64,000 nucleotides of DNA from Maylandia zebra (GCF_041146795.1 NC_135182.1:6334009-6398008), one strand, 5' to 3'. Counted from the first letter of the stretch, positions 48,880-61,714 are shown. Notes: generated by a model from the sequence alone, not told the origin. Program-made: numbers and translations.

Positions 48880-49264
48880 TGTCATGGTCCCTGTGCCTTC
48901 TCAGCTGACTCAGTATGGCCACAAGTGTTTTCCTTTGTGTTGTGTCTCTCTCTCCTCCTGCGCTCTGCGCTCTACTGCGACTCCAGCCCCTGGCTCTGAC
49001 ACCTGCAAACGATCATCTCATCATCACGCTCACTACTTAAGGCGGCTGCTAAGAATGCTTCATCGCTGGATTATTGTGTAACACTCGTCAGTGTCATCAC
49101 TAGAGCGTCAAAGGAGCCCCGTGTGTTTCCCTCCCCATGCCTGTGTTTCCCGGAGACCCCCTTCCTGTGACCTTCACCTGTATATATCTGCACTTGGTGT
49201 CAGTTTGTCAATAAATTGTGAACTTTTGAGAGGGTCTGCTTCTGAGTCACTCCTGTGCCTGACA
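48880..49264 (+). repeat. 5' long terminal repeat of a gypsy-type retrotransposon
   Basis: About 385 bp beginning TGTCATGGTCC and ending GTGCCTGACA (TG...CA). It has an AATAAA at about 49211. It starts exactly where L2 homology ends and is followed after ~20 bases by the gag start codon. No matching 3' LTR was found. Confidence 0.75.
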
Positions 49265-49283
49265 GAATAATCCAGCCACCATT

Positions 49284-50545
49284 ATGGACTCGGCAGACTC
49301 AGCCTCGGCAGCGGCAGCACCTTTGTCTCTGGAGGAGCTTCTGCACCGACATGAACAAATGCTAGTACGGCTCAGTGGAGAGGTGGCATCACTAACTCAG
49401 GCTTTTGCCCAACGGATTCCATTGGCTGACAACCCACTTCCCGTGGCCCCTCCCCAGGTAACACACGCTCCTGTTGCCACTACAGCAGCTACAGCTACTA
49501 CGGCTGCTAGTGCGGTAGCCTCAGTAGCTTCCGCGGTGTTGCTGGATAAACTTTTGCTAACACCTGAGGCTTTTTCTGGGGAGACGGGGAAATGTGCAGG
49601 ATTTTTGTTGCAGTGTTCCATGCAGTTTCAACTGTTACCTCATGTATTTGTTACTGACAGGGTTAAGATTGCTTACTTCACCCAGCTACTGCGGGATTGA
49701 GCCCTGGCCTGGGCCCAGGCCCAGCTGCAGGCTTGCCCTGGAATGTCTTACGATGACTTCCTGTCTCGCTTCAAGTCTATGTTTGACAAAGGCTCAAGTA
49801 CAGAGGCTGCCGGCTATTGTTTGATCAATCTGAAGCAAGGTAGGCGAAGCATGGCTGACCTTTCTGTTGATTTCTGTACCCTAGCTGCGCAGACCAAGTG
49901 GGGCCCTGAAGCTCTGAGAACCACCTTCCGCCGCACCATCACCTTCCTCCGGCGTTATTTTTGGTGGCCCTCCTTGGACAAGGACCCCAGGGAATACGTC
50001 ATGGCATGTGCCACGTGTGCCCGGAACAAGCGTTCCAACCAACCACCCTCCGGCTTCTTCAACCGCTCCCCACGCCGTGGCGGCCCTGGTCCCACATAGC
50101 TCTGGACTTCGTTACGGGGCTCCCACCGTCTTCAGGTAACACCACTATTCTAACTATCGTTGACCGTTTTTCTAAGGCAGCTCACTTCGTCGCCCTCCCA
50201 AAGCTCCCTACGGCCTTAGAGACTGCCCAGTTATGTACCACCCATGTCTTCAGACTTCATGGCATTCCAGAGGATATTGTCTCAGACAGAGGACCCCAAT
50301 TCACCTCCTGGGTTTGGAAGGAATTCTGCACGCAGATTGGCGCCAAGGTTAGTCTTTCCTCTGGCTTTCACCCTCAGAGCAACGGACAGACAGAGCGGAC
50401 CCACCAGGGGCTCGAAGCTGCACTCCGTTGCATCGTCTCCCACAACCAGACCACTTGGAGTGAGCGACTCCCCTGGATTGAGTACGCCCATAATTGCCTG
50501 ACCTCATCTGCCACTGGACTGTCGCCGTTCGAAGCCTCACTGTCA
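49284..50545 (+). pseudogene. Ty3/gypsy gag-integrase remnant with a large internal deletion
   Basis: Gag starts MDSADSASAAAAPLSLEELL at 49284. An in-frame TGA at 49698-49700 interrupts it, after which the same frame continues as ALAWAQAQL and MADLSVDFCTLAAQ. At about 49920 gag jumps directly into the integrase zinc-binding region ([12 protein letters not shown] ... CATCARNK), so protease, reverse transcriptase and RNase H are missing. A one-base frameshift near 50060 precedes the integrase core, which has [32 protein letters not shown] and [14 protein letters not shown]: the D, D and E positions are present. Homology ends at FEASL at about 50541, where unrelated sequence starts. The copy cannot move by itself. 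Confidence 0.85.
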
Positions 50546-51047
50546 CGACCGGGCGGCCAGACACAGGTAAGTGGACTCAAATGCAGACACCACACGGAGG
50601 CTCGGAGGTATAGTGCAAACGAACAATTTATTTGGCACTCAAAAATGGCACACCATGAAAGAGGTAAATGAAACAAAAATGCTATACGTGAACTAAGGGC
50701 GAGAGGGAAAACAGACCTCTGAATATTAGCTACCTACTAACGTTAAGTTTCAGATTACGGTACTGAATGGAACATTTTTCTTCTAAAACATAGGGGGGCC
50801 TAGCAAAAAAAGTTTGGGAACCACTGCTTTAAGTTATAAAGTTATATTGTTATTTACATATGGCTTAATAATTATCCTTATGGCTGTTTTTGAGAGGAGC
50901 GGTGCTTCAAAGGATAGTTGCAGATTTCTGTCAAAATCTCCAGATTATACAGTACAATGAAAATGTTCACGTTTCTCCAACGTTGTCTTCCCAACAGTTT
51001 CTTCTGGTTTGTCGTCTCCAGCGATGATAATTGGCATCTGTCTTGTG
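50546..51047. other. Unassigned sequence after the gypsy break
   Basis: Begins TGTCACGACCGGGCGGCC, which could be the end of another LTR-type element. The text gtttgggaaccactgctttaag at about 50813 resembles a common DNA-transposon end. Nothing coding is supported. Confidence 0.35.
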
Positions 51048-52053
51048 CAGTGTTGGTCAAGTTACTTGAAAAAAGTAATCAGTAATTAATTACTGTTTAC
51101 TTCCCCAAAAAAGTAATCCTGTTACTTTACTGATTACTTATTTTCAAAAGTAATTAATTACTTAGTTACTTAGTTACTTTTTAAAAACACGATTTACAAC
51201 CTGAATAGGTGATAAAGTGATAGATCTTTCAGCCCAATTCTACTTTTTCTGCATAATCCATCATACAAAATGTAATCAAATGGAAAAGTCCCTTTTTAAA
51301 ACTTGTTTTATTAGTTTTAATCTTTTAACTTTATGCATCAAGCAAAAATTTTATTATATGCAACATTCTCTGACTGATAGAAATTTGTTTAATATTTAAA
51401 CCTATTTTCTGCACATTCCAGCACATATTTTGTGTGTGTGTGTGTGTGTTTACACTCACTCTTTCAAATAGATGCAAGTAAAACACAGCAGAAAATAAAT
51501 AAAATCAAAGACTAGCGGTCCTGTTGCTCTATTTTCACCTGTAAAACAGGAGTAGGGTAGGCGGAGGTTTACCCTGGTGCAAGTGTGCCGCGGCGGTCAG
51601 TGGAAGAATCCGCGAGTTTCTCTGTGAATTTCCCATTACGTCGTTGCGCACTCGGTGCTTGCTTGGAAGTTTAGGGGTTTTTTTTCGCTGTAAAAAGAAG
51701 TTTTCTTCCCACGCACAACGGACACTAATGTTTTTGTCACTTTTTACGGAATCAAATTTAAAGTAAGGTCAGTACTTCCACGCTTTAAATGCTGCACGCT
51801 CATACTCTCTCCCACAATCGATATATTATCCACTGTTGATCTGCAGACAGCTGTCGTTACAAACGTCGCACTTGCTTATGTCATTATCATGAGACATTCT
51901 CGCAAAAAAATCACGGTTTTAGTAACGCAGTAACGCAGCGTTCCTATGGGAAAGTAACGGTAATCTAATTACCGTTTTTGCAATAGTAATCCCTTACTTT
52001 ACTCGTTACTTGAAGAAAGTAATCGGATTACAGTAACGCGTTACATCTCTGGT
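51048..52053 (+). mobile_element. hAT-like non-autonomous element with AGTAATC repeats
   Basis: Starts CAGTGTTGGTCAAGTTAC and is followed by repeated AGTAATC/TTACTT motifs. The right end carries gtaatcggattacagtaacgcgttac before decaying. No ORF. It is a different subfamily from the AGTAACGG element at 10.8 and 58.5 kb. A short (TG)n tract lies at about 51432-51449. Confidence 0.6.
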
Positions 52054-52139
52054 CTTGTGTCAGCGACGTAAAAGACAGATTTAATAGTACATGACCATTC
52101 AAACAGCAGTCACTTTCTAAAACATCAGATATGTATCGG

Positions 52140-52440
52140 ATTCAGTACCATATACAAAATCCCAGGTTGGATTTGAATATCGGATTTGTGCCGTTCACAT
52201 TGTCATACCATGATCGGATATGGGTCAAATAGGGTCAAAAAAGTCGGATTTGATGCGCTCGCCTGCAGTGTGAACGTAGCCTATGTCATGGCTGTGTGCA
52301 GGCAGGCAGGGAAAAAGGACCCAAAATGCAGGACTCATGGAGGCAAACAATTCCCAAAGACACAGACTTGACACTGAACTAAACCTATACTAAACACGAG
52401 GGCACAAGAACAAAACCTAAGAAGTAAACCCTTAACCAGA
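52140..52440. repeat. MITE end and LTR-like fragment
   Basis: The first part includes ggatatgggtcaaa and gcctgcagtgtgaacgtagcc, resembling the end of a fish DNA element. From 52284 TGTCATGGCTGTGTGCAGG begins like the gypsy LTR at 48880 but then differs, suggesting an LTR fragment of a related family. Confidence 0.35.
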
Positions 52441-52733
52441 ATATACTGGTCCTGTTTGCCATTTGTTCACTTCCTGTTTGCCATTTGTTTGAAAGTTGTG
52501 TTTTGATTGTGTCCTGTGAATTTTTGAAATTTGGCCATCAATTTCTGGAGCAAAGACTACTCAAATTGTTGGAACTTTTGGTACAACCCTGTCTGGACTA
52601 CGACTTTGATACAGGATATTGGACTGGACTAACGGAGTTAACAAGGTAATTGCAGGCTAGCCAACACGTTACCAGGCTAACAGCTGACTGAGGAATCAGC
52701 TGACTGAACCTGCTACCAGGGTAACCAGATAAA

Positions 52734-53371
52734 ATGGGGCCGAAGAGGACACCGAGAGCTGAGGAAGTCGAGGACATTAAAAAGTCTCTTGACTTCATAA
52801 TGGAGGAAATTTCTACTATCAGGTTGCAGCAGAAAAATATCATTGAAATTGTGGAGGAGGTAAAGCTCCTCCGCATCCAAAATGCCAAAAAAGATAAAAA
52901 GATTGCATACCTGGAAAGTAAGGTCGCTGACCTGGAACAATACTCCAAGATAAACGACGTTATCATCACTGGGCTCCATATTAAACCCCGGTCATACGCT
53001 CAGGCGGCAGCAATGAGGAACCTGGAGAGCTTGACATTAGCTCCATGGAACAACAGGTGGCTGCTTTCCTGCGGTCCAAAGGGATTGCCCTGGACTGTAA
53101 CTCTGTCGAAGCATGCCACCCTCTTCCCAGGAGGAACGGCAACATACCGGCTATTATAATAAGGTTTGTAAATCGAAAGCACAAGATTACGCTGCTGAAA
53201 CAAGGAAGAAAATTAAAAGGATCTAATGTCTTTATCAATGAACATCTAACCAAACATAACGCTGAAATAGCCAAAAAAGCGCGACACCTTAAGAAGCTGG
53301 GAAAAATCCAAAGCACTTGGACGACAAACTGTAAAATATTCATTAAACTAAACGGATCACCAGACCATTAA
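52734..53371 (+). pseudogene. LINE ORF1 remnant (coiled coil, nucleic-acid-binding type)
   Basis: Begins MGPKRTPRAEEVEDIKKSL and continues with a heptad-rich coiled coil (EISTIRLQQKNIIEIVEEV ... KIAYLESKVADLEQY). A frameshift near 53030 shifts the frame; the second part reads MEQQVAAFLRSKG, RRNGNIPAIIIRFVNRKHK and NVFINEHLTKHNAEIAKKA, like the RNA-binding part of LINE ORF1 proteins. Stop at 53371, about 80 bases before the next open frame. Its partner ORF2 follows downstream. Confidence 0.75.
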
Positions 53372-53453
53372 AAATATGGCGGATCTCGAAAAATATCAGT
53401 GAGCAACACGATCTGGACAGCAAACAAGGTAACAGACAACCACACACTCACTT

Positions 53454-56400
53454 ATGACCCACACTGGAAGGAAGAACTCAGATACATCTGGAAGAAACAG
53501 CTGCATCAGTCAGACAGTTGCAGAATATGATCAATTGGAACTGAAAACATTTAACTATATGGATCACAATACACAGGACTTGGAATATGAAATAGATCCA
53601 GACAACAACTTCTTCTCATCTAGCAATAACAATTGCTGCTACTATACAAATAAAGACTACAATCAGAGGATTAAAACTGAGAATAAATTATCAATTATCC
53701 ACTTTAACTGTAGAAGTCTCTATGCTAATTTTAATCATATCAAAGAATATCTTAACCAGTTTTCACATCCATTTAGTGTCATTGCCTTATCAGAAACTTG
53801 GATCAATATGGAAAAAGGAACAGACTTTGAACTGGAGGGTTAAGAATTCACATTTATAACTAGGCGAAACAAAGGAGGAGAAGGAGTGGCCTTGTATGTG
53901 GACAAATCCTTGAAATTTAATGTGGTGGAAAAGATGACGATGGTGATTGATAATGTACTAGAATGTATTACAGTTGAATTTGTAAAGAAAAAAGTAAAAA
54001 TGTAATCATTAGCTGTATCTACAGAGCTCCAGGTAGTAGTATTGATACATTTAAAGACTGGATAGAAGAAACATTTATTGAAATAGCTCACAAAAAAGTT
54101 TTCATTTGTGGAGACTTCAATATTGATTTGCTAAACCCAAATAAACATATAACCACTGAGGAATTTATAAACACAATGCACTGTATGAACCTATTCCCTA
54201 AAATTACTAGACCTACCAGGATTACATCACATTGTGCAACTCTCATTGGAAATAAGACTGTAAGTGGACTCCTGATTAACGACATAAGTGACCATCTTCC
54301 AATTTTTACAATCTATGATAGGAATTACAAGATCAATAAAATGGACAGTAAAAAAGAGTACAGACGAGTAAGAACAGAAGAAAGAATGAATGCATTTAAA
54401 AAAGATTTACTGAAAGAATACTGGGGTGAAATATATCAGGAACAGGACGTTAATAGTGCTTATAATGAATTCCTTAGAATATTTACATTACTGTACAATA
54501 CCAACTGTCCAATAAAGCAATATAGTAGGAAACATAAACATATGGACTGTCCATGGATAACAAAAGGTCTGCAAAATGCATGTATAAAGAAAAATGCTCT
54601 ATATAGAGAGTTCTTAAGAACGAGAAGTAAAGATGCTGAAATCAGATACAAAAGATATAAAAATAGGTTAACTAATATACTTAGATTTAGTAAAAAGGAA
54701 TACTATATGAAGCAATTAGATATGAAATAATAATAAAAGATTATGGGAAATCCTGACCAGTGTTATAAAACGTGGGACTGGACAAAAGAACTATCCCAAG
54801 TATTTCATTTGTAATGACCATGAAGAATACAATATGGATGTTGTGGCAAATAGTCTCAATGAATTCTTTGTAACTGCTGGACCAAATTTAGCAAGAACAA
54901 TCACTCATCCTGGGAAAGCACAGGAAAACCGGATACACTGATAGACAGAAATCCATATTCTATGTTCCTCACAGCCGTTGATGAAAATGAAGTTTTTGAA
55001 ATTGTCAAAAAATGTAAAAATCAGAAATCTTTGGATTGTAATGATATTGATATGATAGTGCTTAACTCATTCACTGCCAGCCATTGGCAGTGAATGAGTT
55101 AAACCCATTGACTCATTCACTGCAATTGACGGCTATAGACGTCAATGGCAGTGAATGAGTTAAAAGAGTCATTGAGGCTATTATAAAACCATTTACATAC
55201 ATCTGTAATTTATCATTTCAAACTGGTCGATTTCCAGACAGAATGAAAATAGCAAAAGTTATACCTCTATACAAACCTGGAAACAAACACCATTTCACAA
55301 ACTACAGGCCTGTCTCTTCACTACCTCAATTCTCAAAAGTTCTTGAAAAACTGTTTAAAAACCGACTGGAAAAATTTATAGATAAACATAAACTACTCAC
55401 TGAGAGTCAGTACGGATTCAGATCAAGCAGATCAACATCATCGGCACTATTAGATTCAATAGAATACATCACAAATTCCATAGACAAAAAGCAATATGTG
55501 GCTGGGTTATTCATAGACTTGACAAAGGCCTTTGACACTACAGATCATGATATGTTAATAAGAAAACTGGAACTTTATGGTAACTGCAGAGCTCACGTAA
55601 GATATATTCATTCCAAAGTATCACGTAGCATTGCAATACTAAACAAGGCAAAGCAGGTATTCGACAGAACATCACTTCATATTCTCTACTGTTCACTGGT
55701 TTCACCATACTTAAGCTATTGTGCAGAGGTCTGGGGCAACAACTATAAAACCACATTACATTCATTTTTTACTCTTCAAAAAAAAAGCAATTCGAATCAT
55801 CCACAATGCAGGTTACAGGAACATACAAACTCACTATTTTTGCAGTCTGAAATATTGAAAATTGATGATCTAGTGAAATTCCAAACAGCACAAATTCTAT
55901 TCAAAGCAAAAAATAAAGAACTGCCAGGTAATATTCAGAGTATGTTTTTTCTGAAAGAAGGAAGTTATAATTTAAGGGGTTTTTGTAACTTCAAAACAAT
56001 GAAGGTACGTACTACAAGAAAAGGCTTTTGTGTTTCTGTTCATGGAGTGAAACTATGGAACAAACTGAATATGGAATTAAAGCAATGTCCAAACATAAAA
56101 CTGTTCAAAAAGAGTTATAAAAATATGATCTTCTCGAACTATAAAGAAAACAAAAATATTTAAATTAAGTGAATGTCTCTATTTAAAAAACAAACAAACA
56201 AACAAAAAAACCCTCATGATGCGATATTATAGTATATAGTATATCAGAAATCTGTTCACTATTTTCATTACAAATTATATCAGTAAGGAAGCTGACTAAA
56301 TATTAACTGTTAATTTATGGCAAAGGGGTGGGAGTGTTTACTTCTTCCCACTCCCTTTCAACATGTAAATTAATCAGAACGTTTTTTTTTGTATGTAATT

Positions 56401-56480
56401 TGTATAGTATTTTTTCTTTCTTATTTTCTTTTCTAAATGTACTTGTATATTGTTCACATGTTGAAATAAATTACCAATCA
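53454..56480 (+). pseudogene. LINE ORF2 remnant (endonuclease-RT), deleted, with a nested palindromic insert
   Basis: The endonuclease part starts LSIIHFNCRSLYANFNHIKEY and VIALSETWIN. A TAA stop at 53841 and a frameshift near 54000 break it. It continues as CIYRAPGSS, VFICGDFNIDLLNPNK, FPKITRPTRITSH and LINDISDHLPIF. The RT part has VIPLYKPGNKHHFTNYRPVS and LFIDLTKAFDTTDHDML, but after KLELYG (about 55585) it jumps to NCRAHVRYIHSKVSRSIAIL, so the YxDD catalytic core is deleted. A palindromic element interrupts at 55062-55163. The 3' UTR ends near 56478. CR1/jockey- or I-type by motif order; clade not settled. Confidence 0.85.
55062..55163. mobile_element. Double-palindrome insertion flanked by TTAA, inside LINE ORF2
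   Basis: Starts with TTAACTCATTCACTGCCA, a 5-base loop and its exact reverse complement, ending TTAA at 55102. A second, imperfect palindrome follows (gactcattcactgcaattgacg, then cgtcaatggcagtgaatgag) to TTAA at 55163. Removing 55062-55159 leaves a single TTAA and an uninterrupted LINE reading frame, so TTAA is the target-site duplication. TTAA targets are used by piggyBac-type transposases. There is no coding capacity. Confidence 0.85.
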
Positions 56481-58544
56481 AAACATAGATTTATAATAAT
56501 GATCAAAAAAGCTCAACAAGGGAATCCGAATGTAACCCATAATACAAAATTAAACCAAAACATAAGAACTCAAAATGCTGGGTCAAAATGACCCAGACTG
56601 AATGAATGGATTATTTTGCGTCACTGTTTGAATCACAGAATGAACTGTACCAAGGAATTACTTGGTAAGTATTACTGAACTGAACGTCTTGTACCAAATG
56701 GTTTGACACACTTGCACGCATTGTTACATTTGCAGTTTGAAGAGGAGCAGAGTTTTAACAGGCTTGACATCGAGTTTGGGAATCTTTCTCGAGAGGCAGC
56801 CATGACAGTTCTAAGTTCTTTATGTTGTTTTAGCTCAGCCCTGTGTTGTTATAGTTTACTGTCATCTCTCATAACAATAGATTGCATCACATTTGTCATC
56901 TATTGCTACTCTGTATATTGCATCAAAACATTCTGAAACGGTTCGAGGCAGAGTGTGTGCTCACCACAGCCACAGCTGGTTGTATTGAGCAGCTCCACCA
57001 CATCTTCAGTGTCTTGCTTGACTCACATGATATGGGAACATTTTCTCACCATTTTTGCTTCAATACTTTAATTAAGTGTCTCCATTGCTATGTTGTCTAG
57101 AACACTAATACAACAGAAAACTCTTCATAATCATACAACTGGAACATATGCACTACATTACATAAACAGTCATGAAAAAGAAGGTTAAAGGACATAAACA
57201 CGCTTTTCTAACAACTATGGCAATATGCTAATCATCTGACTGAAAGAACTATAAAATCTAAAATTATGAGGTCTGGCTGGTTGATACATATTAGCCACTT
57301 TTTAAATGGCCAAGCCTTTGTAATAATCAAAATGGATTTGCTATACAGACATTGACAGATCACAGCTGTTCCTTTTCTTGGACAGGATTTTCTATAAATG
57401 TTTAAATGAATTTAATGAATAAAGGAAATGCTTAGAAAAGGTGAATGCATGAATATAGGCGAATTTAAAGTAAACTAAGAATTGCCAACCCACATTCTTC
57501 TATTAGCGCTACTATAAAAAAGAAGTTAAAAGGTCTTTTGTAACCGTCATATTGCAGTAATCATCTTCAAAAAAAAAGAACAAAAATGGAATTTTCTGCC
57601 AATATAGTGAAGAGTCAGATAAACCATCATATTACTTTTGAAAGTGAACAATAAGTTGGTTTTGTGGTGCTTGTAGTATGAGCGCAGATGAGAAAAGTGC
57701 CTGTCAGCTTCAGGGATTGTTAGCGTGTGTGTGCTGTTGTCATTCTGTTTTTCTTCTGCTTTTTTTCTCTAAGAGGAAACAATGTTCCACAATAAAAAAA
57801 GAAGCTCTTTGAAGTCGAGGGCCAAAAAGCTGGACTTGTCTAATAACGCGCTTAAAAATGTGTCCTAATGCCTTTCTGTATGAACCCTTTTATTGGGGTG
57901 AATACTTGCCGTGGGAACATAAAGACTTTATGAAAATGAAAAAGACACATGAAGAACACATAAAACTCATGGTGCGCAGCCCTCGTGTTTCATAATATGT
58001 AATAAATGCTGTGCAATGAGTCTTTCTGATCATTGAAAATCTGCTAAAGCTTTGAGCTTTTAGTGCCTCTATGAAATACGAATAGGATAAGAACACTCTC
58101 TCGCTTGACCCCGTCTTCTTTCTTTTCTTCTTGCTCATCATCTGAAGATGTTTCGTGTGCCCTTGAGGCTCATTAGAAAACCTTCACATCCAATTGCTTG
58201 TTGCTGAAATGTGAATCTACCGTGACATTTTCTGTAATCAGCTCTCTGCAAGACTTTCCATCCTCTGACACATTATGCAGATTGCAGAGAAATAATGTGG
58301 CCAATTAGAATCAAACCAAAATCTTTTGCTGTACATAAAACGTGGACATAATCACAGTGGTTTTAACCCGTGGGTTTCTGGACCGTACGTTTTGACTCAG
58401 CAATAGCATTTTGACCATTGCCATGCTAGTTCTTTGGAATCAGGCATGACTATAATTAGTCAGAGGAGCAACATTATTTAGGTCAGAGATGTCTAAAAAT
58501 TGTATGAGAGCAAAGCATAGACATATCTGCTAATTAGTGCTAAG
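56481..58544. other. Stretch without recognised gene
   Basis: AT-rich sequence; frames at 56703-57100 and 57890-58141 show no family resemblance. Nothing further can be supported. Confidence 0.4.
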
Positions 58545-59040
58545 CAGTGTTGGGGAGTAACGGTAATGTATGTAATGTAATGTACCGCCGTTACGTATTT
58601 AAAATACAAAATATGAGTAACTGTATTCCGTTACAGTTACCGTTTAAAAAGGTGGTATTTAGAATACAGTTCCTTTGTTGAAATAAATGGATTACACGGC
58701 GGTAATTTCCTGTTTCATATTGTGCGGGTCAGGACTGTTAGGGTTTTGTGTGACATCTGTGTTCTGTTGTTCCAGGTGGCAGCGTTGCGGTTGCCATGGT
58801 TACAGGGTGACGCTCTCTGTGTGTGTTACCTGGGTGAGAGAGCGCCTTTTTGTTGTTGTTGGCATAGCCCTAAAGAATGTAGTCTCATGGGCAGTGTAGT
58901 CCGTGCTGCCTCTCTGCCTCTCGCTAGCAAAGTTGACCCAGACAACAAAGTAAAGCTATTTTTCAGCTACGAGCCCGACACGGAACCCGCCGTATTAGCT
59001 ATAAAACAGCTATATTATGGTTTTAGTTGGGCATTTTAAC
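58545..59040 (+). mobile_element. hAT-like element, partial copy of the family at 10.8-12.7 kb
   Basis: Starts CAGTGTTGGGGAGTAACGG and matches the minus strand of 12663 down to about 12340 (tgtattccgttacagttaccg ... ggttgccatggttacaggg). After skipping more than 1 kb it matches again around 11100-11040 (caaagttgacccagacaaca ... cgagcc). It is therefore an internally deleted, truncated relative. The open frames here (58687-59039) are fortuitous. Confidence 0.7.
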
Positions 59041-61007
59041 AGGGTGGCCTAGGGGGATTGACTCACTTGTGGAGCCAACCTCAAGTTAGTGGGGTTGTGT
59101 TTTTTGGCCCGTCTGCATTGTGTTCATTTTTCAACCCTGGTGGGTGCTGCTTGATCTGTACACAAGTCAGGGATATAGCAAGATGCCATGTTCTTACTAT
59201 TAAAACTTAGTGCTATTGTACAGCCTCTACCCATGACTTCTCATTAAATCTGGATGGCGTCCAGTAGGAACAGGCAAGTATGCTGATTTGTAGATAGTCA
59301 AATGCACACATGGCAACATGCATACTCACATATATGATACCTGTACGTTTGTTTTACTGTCTACCTCAGACAAAACAAAGATCAGTAACCGTCTAACATT
59401 TAAGGTCTGGTTTTTCTCATGCGTTGTGCTGCTGTCTTTGAGTATATGCTTTATATCAGTGGTGTTATTAAATATGGTGTAATATGACAAAAATACGTTT
59501 TCAAAATGGACCTAGGAGCTTTTGGATATGTAGATATTTGAATGTATGAACAAGTTTGAGCTTTCGTAGGAACATCTGAAAATGTTTTAAACCACATTTT
59601 ACTCGAGTGCTGAGTCTCAAACACTTTTTATACGAGATGGTTTCTGGATTCCCTGTTTTGATGCCTGGAGCTTTGGCATTTTTGCCATAACTTTGGAGGC
59701 ACAAGTAACCATATTTTGCTTGGAGGGGGTGCCTGAGGAGTGTACTGAAATATAGTATCTATCTAATCATCCATCCATCCAGCTGTGCCTAATGATACAA
59801 ACATCACTAAAATAGCTGGAGATGTACCTGTAGTGATAACAACCATCTTTTGCACCAGGGTGCAACCATGTTCATTTATTTTCTAAAGTTCTATATTTTA
59901 ACTTGAGGTCTTATAGGAATGGTTCACTTAGATCTGGAAATGGCATTTTTCTCACACCAGCTCTCCAGCAGAACAAAAAACAGCTGCTTGTTAAGAGTTT
60001 AAAAATGAAAAACTCCAAACTGTGATTTCAGAGGATCGAAGGCTTCAGTTTTGACACCAGTCCATGCCCACAGCAAGCTGCTGTACAGCACTAGTCTGTC
60101 ACAGGATGGACTTGGCTGATGAAAATCAGACACCTGATTTGTGACAGCTGCACATAAAGAAAGACCATTACCATTTCTAAGAACCCAATCAGTCTGATGA
60201 CTGATATATATTTATATATATTTAGCTCAAAGAGCGAGGCGGGAAGTAAATATTTTTACTGGATTTTTCCATTTAATGATATGCAGCAGATGTGGAATGA
60301 GAAAAAGGCGAGAGGCAACACTTTACTGATTGTGCCAGTGCCAATATGAAATGACTGAGCGACAAGTTAGCATTATAGAGGTTAAAGGCTGCATATCCTT
60401 TACTGGGACTCTTGTATGTATGAACTCTTAAACCTCAAATAACAGGGTTTTACAACAAAAAGCCTGCAGTTGTTTTAGTCAAATCTGAGCCTTTGATTGT
60501 ATGGTTTGGCTGAGGGAACTGAGGATTTGTTATTTATTAAAGACATTATGCTAAAATCTCATTTTCAACTCTGATGAAAACTGGACAAATTGTGCGCTCT
60601 TCTTAGGATCGGTTGGCTTTGGCGGGGTATGTGTGTGCATAAATGTGCCTTTGTTCCTATGCATGCGTGTGTGTGAATCAGTCAAAATAAGGCCTCTGAA
60701 TTTCCCCTGCAGCCATCACTGAAAGTTGTCAATCACCTCCTCTTTTAATTCCAAAAAGATGAGCGCTCACATGCTAAAGCTACACCCTCCTCGCTACAGG
60801 CTTTGGCACTGCCTCTGAAGCCTGTTTGTCTGCTCTTAACCCAAAATATGGTTCCAGGATGACGGGCACAAAAGACATATTTATCAAATGAATAGTGGCG
60901 CCACATTAATAATTCACATTTTTGTTTGATTCAAAGCATTAAATCTACAAAAATAAGGCATATCGGATAGCAAATGGAAAGCATGACTGTTTATGACTGT
61001 GTATTTC

Positions 61008-61011
<4 letters not shown>

Positions 61012-61053
<42 letters not shown>
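61012..61053. repeat. (GT)n microsatellite
   Basis: About 20 uninterrupted GT units; the Cys/Val-rich frame across it is an artefact. Confidence 0.96.
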
Positions 61054-61056
<3 letters not shown>

Positions 61057-61681
61057 TAGTATCCCCTGGAAAGATGAAGTGAGACGTGTTGTACTTGTCT
61101 TAGCAGAGGGGTGTTTCATTAAAGTGCTGTATATATGCATAAAAAATATAATTATAAAAAAGTAGGAGTATAATAAAAAACAGAGTTCTGCAGTCTGACT
61201 TTAGCCTATAAATAAAGAATAATACAAAACAAATATTGCTTTGCTGGGATTGATGAGTCATCGATGAGTCGAACAAATCATCTTGGCCTTTAACAAATTC
61301 CTAAAACAGGTAAAACTGCTCAACTAAAGTGGAATTGTCTCATATCATAATCAAATAAATAGTCTAATAATTTTTTTCATAGGAAATGCATAAAATACTG
61401 ACTTGGTTTAGCTATTGAAGCCATAATGCCACCACTGCTCCAGTCATGGAATCAGCAAGGATAAAAAAAAAAAAAATAGACTTGGAATATCATCCCAGGA
61501 AGACTTTATAGTCAGACAAACACCCTAAATTTACTCTGATGTTTTTGAGCTCAGTGTTTGCTTTCATTTCAGCCTGATCTTTAAATAGGACAACAGATGG
61601 AAATTAGCCTTTGGCTATAATCTGGCATGTTTACATTCATGTAATTTTTTTTTTTTTACATTTATGTTCATTAACATGCAC

Positions 61682-61687
<6 letters not shown>

Positions 61688-61712
<25 letters not shown>

Positions 61713-61714
61713 AA
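61688..61714. repeat. (AAAT)n microsatellite
   Basis: Six to seven AAAT units in a row. Confidence 0.9.

Noticed and set aside
58687..59039. Two overlapping ORFs of 70 and 105 codons
   Set aside because: They lie in a hAT-like non-autonomous element and correspond to no protein family.
60974..61165. 63-codon ORF with Cys/Val repeat
   Set aside because: Translation of a GT microsatellite.
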